A program made the position numbers and the translations under genes. Positions 59,162 through 64,000 of a stretch of 64,000 nt of DNA are shown one piece after another; position 1 is the stretch's first letter, and every line of letters starts with the position of its first letter. The stretch lies in the NCBI GenBank assembly GCA_020686985.1, contig JAJEPU010000002.1, positions 62,001 to 126,000 of the forward strand, read 5' to 3'. Source of the stretch: Brotaphodocola catenula. GTDB taxonomy: Bacteria > Bacillota > Clostridia > Lachnospirales > Lachnospiraceae. The notes beneath the pieces were generated by a model. That model saw only the letters and a list, made by a program, of their open reading frames with translations. It did no database searches and was not told the DNA's origin.

Positions 59162-59944
59162 ATGATCAAATTAGTAGTGTCGGATATTGACGGAACCCTT
59201 TTGCCGGACGGCGGACATGACATGAATCCGGAACTGTACGAGGTTATTTTAAAACTGCGCAAGGCGGGGATGCAGTTTGCGGCGGCGAGTGGCAGACAGT
59301 GGGCGAGCATTGAGCAGGTATTTGATCCGATCAAGGAAAAGATTTTTTATCTGTCGGACAATGGCGCTTATGTGGGATGCTGTGGTCGTCGCCTTATCGT
59401 AAATCCGATTGATCGTCATCTCGTTGTCGATATGATTCAGGATATCCGTTCTGCTGGTTTGATTGCGATGTACAGTGGACCTGATATGGTCTACTTGGAC
59501 GATCCTGATGAGGATTTTTATGACTGGCTGGTCAACGGATACAAGTTTCGTGTCCAGAGGGTCGAGGATGTGCTCAAGGTGGATGATCCGTGTATCAAGA
59601 TTTCCGCATATAAAAAGTTCGGGATTGAACCGGCGACAACGGCGATCCGCGAGAAGTATAACGATAAAATGAAGATCACGATCTCCGGCGACATGTGGAT
59701 GGATTGTATGAAGACCGGCGTCAACAAGGGTGCAGCAGTCAAACTGCTTCAGGACAGCCTGTCGATCAAGCCGGAGGAGACGATGACGTTCGGAGATCAG
59801 CTCAACGATATTGAGATGTTAAAGCAGGCATATTACAGTTTTGCAGTCGCAAATGCACGTCCGGAGGTGAAGGAAGCCGCGCGGTTTGAGACGGATTCCA
59901 ATGTGCAGGATGGCGTTCTCAAAATCTTGAAATTTCTTGTATAG
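59162..59944 (+). CDS. HAD-superfamily (Cof-type) phosphatase
   Basis: This 260-residue cytosolic hydrolase has motif I SDIDGTLLPDG (Asp8/Asp10), motif II AAASGRQWASI, the Lys in KTGVNKGAAVKLL and motif IV FGDQLNDIEML. The C2-type cap lies between. Substrates are probably phosphorylated sugars or small metabolites. ATG 59162 follows GAGGAGG. The frame is open back through the tRNA gene, but starting there would be wrong. It is distinct from the HAD enzyme beside the PTS operon. Confidence 0.9.
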   Translation: MIKLVVSDIDGTLLPDGGHDMNPELYEVILKLRKAGMQFAAASGRQWASIEQVFDPIKEKIFYLSDNGAYVGCCGRRLIVNPIDRHLVVDMIQDIRSAGLIAMYSGPDMVYLDDPDEDFYDWLVNGYKFRVQRVEDVLKVDDPCIKISAYKKFGIEPATTAIREKYNDKMKITISGDMWMDCMKTGVNKGAAVKLLQDSLSIKPEETMTFGDQLNDIEMLKQAYYSFAVANARPEVKEAARFETDSNVQDGVLKILKFLV

Positions 59945-59953
59945 ATGGATTAT

Positions 59954-59979
59954 AGATTATATAGATAGATTATATAGAT
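59954..59979. repeat. Two-copy 13-base tandem repeat
   Basis: AGATTATATAGAT occurs at 59954-59966 and 59967-59979, with a degenerate third copy after it, in the gap before the PrsA-like gene. Confidence 0.85.
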
Positions 59980-60080
59980 GGATTATGTAAATAGATGTGA
60001 TGTATTTTGTGCAGGCAGATAGACAGTAGACATTTGTTTTGCGTAGACGGGTAGAGAGGAGACCGGAGAGAAAGAAAAGA

Positions 60081-61070
60081 ATGAGAAGAGCAGGAACAAG
60101 AAAGCGGATTCTTCTGGCAGTGGCGGTGGCAGTGATGCTGGCGGGAGGTGTGTCGGGATGCAACGGAAAGATTTCTTCTATTGTCTCAGAGAGTATGGGA
60201 ACGGAGGGATTTTCCGATGCGCAGATGATGCTGATTGTGGCATCGGAGCGGAACCGTTGTCAGAAGATTTATACCGATCAGATCTGGGACACCGTGGTGG
60301 ATGATGCGGGGACGACCTTTCAGACGTATCTGTTAGAAGAGATCCAGAAGTTTTTGAGAGAACTGAAGGTCATGAATCTGCTTGCAGATGAGCGTCAGAT
60401 CGCACTCTCTGCGCGGGAGAAAGAGGAGCTGAATGCGCTTGCAGATTCCTACTACGAGTCGATGAGCGACGCGGATCGTGCTTACACAGGTGCGACGCGG
60501 GATGATGTCTACACGATGTATGAGGCGTACCATCGCGCCAATCGTCTCGTTGATGCATTGACTCAGAATGTCAATCTCGAGGTCAGTGACAGCGAGGCGA
60601 GAGTGATTACGGTTAGTGAGGCTTCGTTTTCTCAGGAGAGTGAGGCGCAGGCGTTTTTAAATCGCGTGACGGAGGATGGCGTGGATTTTGCGACAGCAGT
60701 CAAGGAGAACAGTTTAGAGGGAAGTGCCGAGAAATCGGTCGGACGTGGAGAACGCTCGAAGGCGTATGAGGATGCAGTATTTGCGCTTGAGAGTGGGCAG
60801 ATCAGTCCAGTCTTTCAGGACGGTGACCTCTGGTATGTCGTGAAATGCGTCAACGACTATGATGAGAATGCGACACTTGATCGGAAGCAGAAGATGGCAC
60901 TTGATCGGAAGAATCAGGCATTTCGCCAGATTTATGACAGTTTTGCTAAGGAGCATCAGGTAGAGTCAAATGGAAGTTTCTGGGAGAAACTCTCTTTGAA
61001 GGAGGGAACGGATTCACAGACGGACAATTTCTTTGAGCAATACCGTCAGATGATGGATGGAGAAAACTAG
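60081..61070 (+). CDS. PrsA/SurA-like peptidyl-prolyl isomerase lipoprotein
   Basis: This 329-residue lipoprotein has a basic start, a hydrophobic segment and lipobox VSGC with Cys27. A helical SurA_N-like chaperone region follows (about 45-185), then a parvulin-like domain (about 185-275, with FATAVKENSLEGSAEKSVG and FALESGQISPVFQDGDLWYVVK). It would fold exported proteins at the outer face of the membrane. The rotamase domain is divergent, so isomerase activity is uncertain. ATG 60081 is chosen because it gives a proper signal peptide; GGAGAG lies 13 bases upstream. Confidence 0.82.
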   Translation: MRRAGTRKRILLAVAVAVMLAGGVSGCNGKISSIVSESMGTEGFSDAQMMLIVASERNRCQKIYTDQIWDTVVDDAGTTFQTYLLEEIQKFLRELKVMNLLADERQIALSAREKEELNALADSYYESMSDADRAYTGATRDDVYTMYEAYHRANRLVDALTQNVNLEVSDSEARVITVSEASFSQESEAQAFLNRVTEDGVDFATAVKENSLEGSAEKSVGRGERSKAYEDAVFALESGQISPVFQDGDLWYVVKCVNDYDENATLDRKQKMALDRKNQAFRQIYDSFAKEHQVESNGSFWEKLSLKEGTDSQTDNFFEQYRQMMDGEN

Positions 61071-61185
61071 AAGACGAAGATATCAAAAGCCAGAGCTTTG
61101 AACAACGAGAAATATGGGAAACGACAAGGGATAGCAGGGATAACAAGGATAGCAGGAGAAAGACGAGGAGAAGGGAGCGGGAGAT

Positions 61186-61686
61186 ATGATTGCACTGAAG
61201 ATAGAGGATCTCAAACATTTTACCGGTCAGCTCTTTGCCGGGGAGGCATTTGATCACTGGCAGGTTCGTGATGTCTCGATTGTGACGTTTAACACGTTCA
61301 CGATCGACGGGCGGATTCGTCCCGCATACTACTCGGAGGAGGAGCGCAGGGAGCAAAAGATCAGGTCATACTCGCTCTGGAGCAGTCTGCGCCCGTTCTG
61401 CTATTCGTTGATTCGCGGGAAGCGTCTGCCGGAGAGTTTTCGGATCACACTTCAGCTTGCGCCGGATCAGACGGAAGATTTCTTAAAGAGTTCCGGAATT
61501 GGATTTACCGCAGATCAGATCGGAAGTCTCTGCTTAAACATCCGCTATGAGAACCGCGAGCTTGTCTGTGTGACAGGGCTTTCGATGAATATTTTTACGT
61601 TGGATAAGCAGGCGGAGTATGCGTGGGATGAGGCAGTGCGCCGTTATCTTAAGGCGAAGCAGATTCCGTTTACGGAAGAGAATTGA
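61186..61686 (+). CDS. DUF5721-family protein
   Basis: This 166-residue cytosolic protein of unknown function appears to belong to DUF5721, a family found mainly in Lachnospiraceae. It opens with MIALKIEDLKHFTGQLFAGE and has a beta-rich middle (VTFNTFTIDGRIRPAYYSEEE) and a helical C-terminus (AEYAWDEAVRRYLKAKQIPF). No catalytic motif or membrane segment is seen. The start has GGGAGCGGGAG upstream. It lies between the PrsA-like gene and htpG and may be part of a protein-quality group, but this is only positional. Confidence 0.72.
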   Translation: MIALKIEDLKHFTGQLFAGEAFDHWQVRDVSIVTFNTFTIDGRIRPAYYSEEERREQKIRSYSLWSSLRPFCYSLIRGKRLPESFRITLQLAPDQTEDFLKSSGIGFTADQIGSLCLNIRYENRELVCVTGLSMNIFTLDKQAEYAWDEAVRRYLKAKQIPFTEEN

Positions 61687-61719
61687 GAATGATAAATTTT
61701 TTTGAACTGCGATATTTTA

Positions 61720-61746
61720 TTAGCACTCATTTGAAATGAGTGCTAA
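61720..61746. promoter_or_regulatory. CIRCE element (HrcA operator) upstream of htpG
   Basis: TTAGCACTC (61720-61728), 9 bases, GAGTGCTAA (61738-61746) is a perfect CIRCE inverted repeat. It ends 7 bases before the -35 of the htpG promoter. Classical CIRCE sites overlap the transcription start of groESL or dnaK operons. Confidence 0.95.
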
Positions 61747-61753
61747 TTTTTTA

Positions 61754-61782
61754 TTGACATTTGAATTCTGCTGTATTAAAAT
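61754..61782 (+). promoter_or_regulatory. Sigma-A promoter of htpG
   Basis: TTGACA (61754-61759, perfect) and TAAAAT (61777-61782) are 17 bases apart, about 50 bases upstream of the htpG start and directly downstream of CIRCE. Confidence 0.85.
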
Positions 61783-61832
61783 ACCCTTTAGTGGCTTATT
61801 AAAGAATGAAAATTCGATAAGGAGTGAGATTG

Positions 61833-63833
61833 ATGAGCAGTAAGAGTGGCAATTTATCCATTAACAGTGAGAACATATTCCCGATTATCAAGAAATGGCT
61901 GTATTCCGACCATGATATTTTCTATCGTGAGCTGGTTTCCAACGGCTGCGATGCAATTACAAAACTGAAAAAACTGGAGCTGATGGGAGAGTACACGAAG
62001 CCGGAGGATCTTGAGTACAAGGTTCAGGTCAGTGTGAACCCGGATGACAAGACGATCACCGTGACCGATAATGGTCTTGGTATGACTGCTGATGAGGTTG
62101 AGGAGTATATCAACCAGATCGCATTTTCCGGCGCACAGGATTTCCTCCAGAAGTATAAGGACAAGGCAAATGAGGATCAGATCATCGGTCATTTCGGACT
62201 GGGATTCTACTCCGCATTCATGGTAGCTGACAAGGTGACGATCGATACCCGCTCCTACAAGGAGGGAAGCACCCCGGTACACTGGGAGTCTGAGGGCGGT
62301 CTGACGTTTGAGATGAAGGATGGCGACAAAGCAGAGCAGGGAACTTCGATCACGCTGTATTTAAACGAGGATAGCTATGAGTTCTCCAACGAGTATCGCG
62401 CAAGAGAGGTGCTTGAGAAGTATTGTTCGTTCATGCCGGTTCCGATTTATTTAAAGAATGAGAAGGCAGAGCCGGAGTACGACACGATCGACAAGGACCA
62501 GCTGACGGACAAGGATACCGTGGTTGAGACAGTGCTCGAGCCGGCAAAGACCGAGGAGAAGAAAAATGAGAACGGCGAGAAGGAGACAGTTGAGGTAGAG
62601 CCGGCAAAGGAGCGCTACAAGATTCTGAGACGTCCGGTTCCGGTCAACGACACGAATCCGCTGTGGAACAAGCATCCGAACGAGTGCAAGGATGATGACT
62701 ACTGTGACTTCTACCGCAGGGTCTTCCACGATTACAAGGAACCGCTGTTCTGGATTCATCTGAACATGGATTACCCGTTCAACTTAAAGGGAATCCTGTA
62801 CTTCCCGAAGATCAACACGGAGTACGATTCCATTGAGGGAACGATCAAACTGTACAACAACCAGGTATTTATCGCAGATAACATCAAGGAAGTTATTCCG
62901 GAGTTTTTGATGCTGTTGAAGGGCGTCATTGATTGCCCGGATCTGCCGTTGAACGTATCGAGAAGTGCACTTCAGAACGATGGATTCGTCAAGAAGATTT
63001 CGGATTACATCACGAAGAAGGTTGCCGACAAGCTGACCGGTATGTGTAAGACGGACCGTGAGAATTATGAGAAATACTGGGATGACATCGCTCCGTTCAT
63101 CAAGTTCGGTTGCCTGAAGGATGAGAAGTTTGCCGAGAAGATGAACGATTACATCCTGTTCAAGAATCTTGATGGCAAGTACCTGACCCTGAAGGATTGC
63201 CTTGAGGAGAATAAGGAGAAGCATGAGAACAAGGTCTTCTATGTAACCGACGAGAAGGAGCAGAGTCAGTACATCAACATGTTCAAGGAGGCTGGTCTGG
63301 ACGCAGTGATTCTTCCGCACAGCATTGATTCTCCGTTTATCGGACATCTTGAGCAGAAGAATGAGGGACTCAAGTTCCTGCGTATCGATGCAGATCTGAA
63401 TGACACCTTCAAGGAAGAAGTGAAGGAAGATGATGAGGTATTCAAGAAGAATGCGGAGACTCTGACCGCTGTCTTTAAGAAGGCACTTGGAAATGACAAG
63501 CTTGAGATCAAGGTTGAGAAGCTCAAGAATGAGGGGATTGCCTCGATGCTGACGGTATCTGAGGAGAGCCGTCGTATGCAGGATATGATGAAGATGTACA
63601 ACATGTACGGAATGGACCCGTCGATGTTCGGCGGTGCCGGTGAGACGCTTGTGCTCAATGCGAACAACAAGCTGGTTCAGTATGTGATGGAGCACGGCGA
63701 TGAGGAGAATACCTCAAAGATCTGCGAACAGCTCTATGATCTGGCACTTTTAAGCCACGGAACTCTGTCTCCGGAGCGTATGACAAACTTCATCAGTCGA
63801 AGCAATGAGATTATGATGATGCTTGCAAAATAA
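61833..63833 (+). CDS. htpG: Molecular chaperone HtpG (bacterial Hsp90)
   Basis: This 666-residue ATP-dependent dimeric chaperone has the GHKL ATPase domain (about 1-215, with ELVSNGCDAI, DNGLGMT and HFGLGFYSAFMV), a middle domain with RGVLYFP-like LKGILYFPKI and the catalytic Arg in NVSRSALQND, and a C-terminal dimerisation domain. A charged linker (about 215-260, Glu/Lys-rich) is longer than in E. coli HtpG. ATG 61833 follows AAGGAGTGA. Control by HrcA through CIRCE is expected from the upstream element; in Bacillus subtilis htpG is not in the HrcA regulon. Confidence 0.96.
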   Translation: MSSKSGNLSINSENIFPIIKKWLYSDHDIFYRELVSNGCDAITKLKKLELMGEYTKPEDLEYKVQVSVNPDDKTITVTDNGLGMTADEVEEYINQIAFSGAQDFLQKYKDKANEDQIIGHFGLGFYSAFMVADKVTIDTRSYKEGSTPVHWESEGGLTFEMKDGDKAEQGTSITLYLNEDSYEFSNEYRAREVLEKYCSFMPVPIYLKNEKAEPEYDTIDKDQLTDKDTVVETVLEPAKTEEKKNENGEKETVEVEPAKERYKILRRPVPVNDTNPLWNKHPNECKDDDYCDFYRRVFHDYKEPLFWIHLNMDYPFNLKGILYFPKINTEYDSIEGTIKLYNNQVFIADNIKEVIPEFLMLLKGVIDCPDLPLNVSRSALQNDGFVKKISDYITKKVADKLTGMCKTDRENYEKYWDDIAPFIKFGCLKDEKFAEKMNDYILFKNLDGKYLTLKDCLEENKEKHENKVFYVTDEKEQSQYINMFKEAGLDAVILPHSIDSPFIGHLEQKNEGLKFLRIDADLNDTFKEEVKEDDEVFKKNAETLTAVFKKALGNDKLEIKVEKLKNEGIASMLTVSEESRRMQDMMKMYNMYGMDPSMFGGAGETLVLNANNKLVQYVMEHGDEENTSKICEQLYDLALLSHGTLSPERMTNFISRSNEIMMMLAK

Positions 63834-64000
63834 CCTGCAGATAAAGTGGAATAAGTGGAATAAAGTGTTTGCAGGACAACGCAGGATAGGCTACAATAAA
63901 ATAAAGCGAAAACGAGATTATAAAATTAGATTATTAAGGATTAGATTATTAAGATAGTAATTTAAGTTATTAATCAAATCAAAGGATCTCGGGATCGATT
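63834..64000. other. Window end after htpG with short tandem repeats
   Basis: There is no gene. Two perfect tandem duplications are present: GTGGAATAA at 63846-63854 and 63855-63863, and ATTAGATTATTAAG at 63925-63938 and 63940-63953 (15-base period). The A+T-rich tail shows no terminator. Confidence 0.7.

Overview
The window is a 64 kb stretch of a spore-forming member of the Bacillota, most likely a Lachnospiraceae (Clostridium cluster XIVa) species. This rests on a spoIIIAA-AG operon, spoIIIAH and spoIVB. It also rests on the Firmicutes orders spoIIIAH-asp23-nusB-xseAB-ispA-dxs-tlyA-nadK-argR-recN and rimP-nusA-ylxR-L7Ae-infB-rbfA-nrnA-truB-ribF, AGGAGG-type ribosome binding sites and a DUF5721-type gene. 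Genus and species cannot be fixed from sequence alone.

Layout. 1-7614: end of prfC, yqeY, a PepV dipeptidase, a zinc-ribbon membrane protein, then metF, a separate MetH reactivation-domain protein and metH. 7615-15130: accessory genes, namely a ComEA-like lipoprotein, an orphan OmpR-type response regulator, a condensation-fold acyltransferase-like protein, an HSL-type esterase, rlmH, a secreted wall-binding protein, a decayed gene and a Gfo/Idh/MocA oxidoreductase. 15320-20484: spoIIIAA-AG closed by a strong terminator. 20606-27404: a reverse-strand operon of a LevR-like regulator, a mannose-family PTS (IIB, IIC, IID, IIA) and a cytosolic ceramidase-fold hydrolase, with a divergent HAD phosphatase. 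28815-39822: spoIIIAH and the housekeeping block to recN. 39870-42232 (reverse): spoIVB and an orphan ABC ATPase. 42496-51351: the translation and RNA-processing operon. 51673-57117: cysteine desulfurase, mnmA, a wall amidase lipoprotein and glucarate dehydratase. 57118-58914: a small mobile or decayed patch with an AT-rich Fic gene, an IS110 remnant and a lactose-type PTS IIA remnant, next to tRNA-Ser(CGA). 59162-63833: a HAD phosphatase, a PrsA-like lipoprotein, a DUF5721 protein and htpG with a CIRCE element.

The most unusual part is 20606-28575. This sugar-uptake module sits between spoIIIAG and spoIIIAH, which are normally contiguous. Its regulator descends from sigma-54 activators but lacks the GAFTGA loop and the Walker A Ser/Thr. 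Its hydrolase keeps the zinc ligands of neutral ceramidases but lacks both their Ser nucleophile and a signal peptide. A sigma-A-type -10 with a poor -35 and two 10-bp direct repeats exactly 20 bp apart lie upstream. Together these suggest an undescribed PTS-coupled route for a conjugated sugar. Other points of interest are spoIVB inverted against recN with a forespore-type -10, a 12-copy 13-residue repeat in IF-2, and a three-copy operator at the fic promoter.
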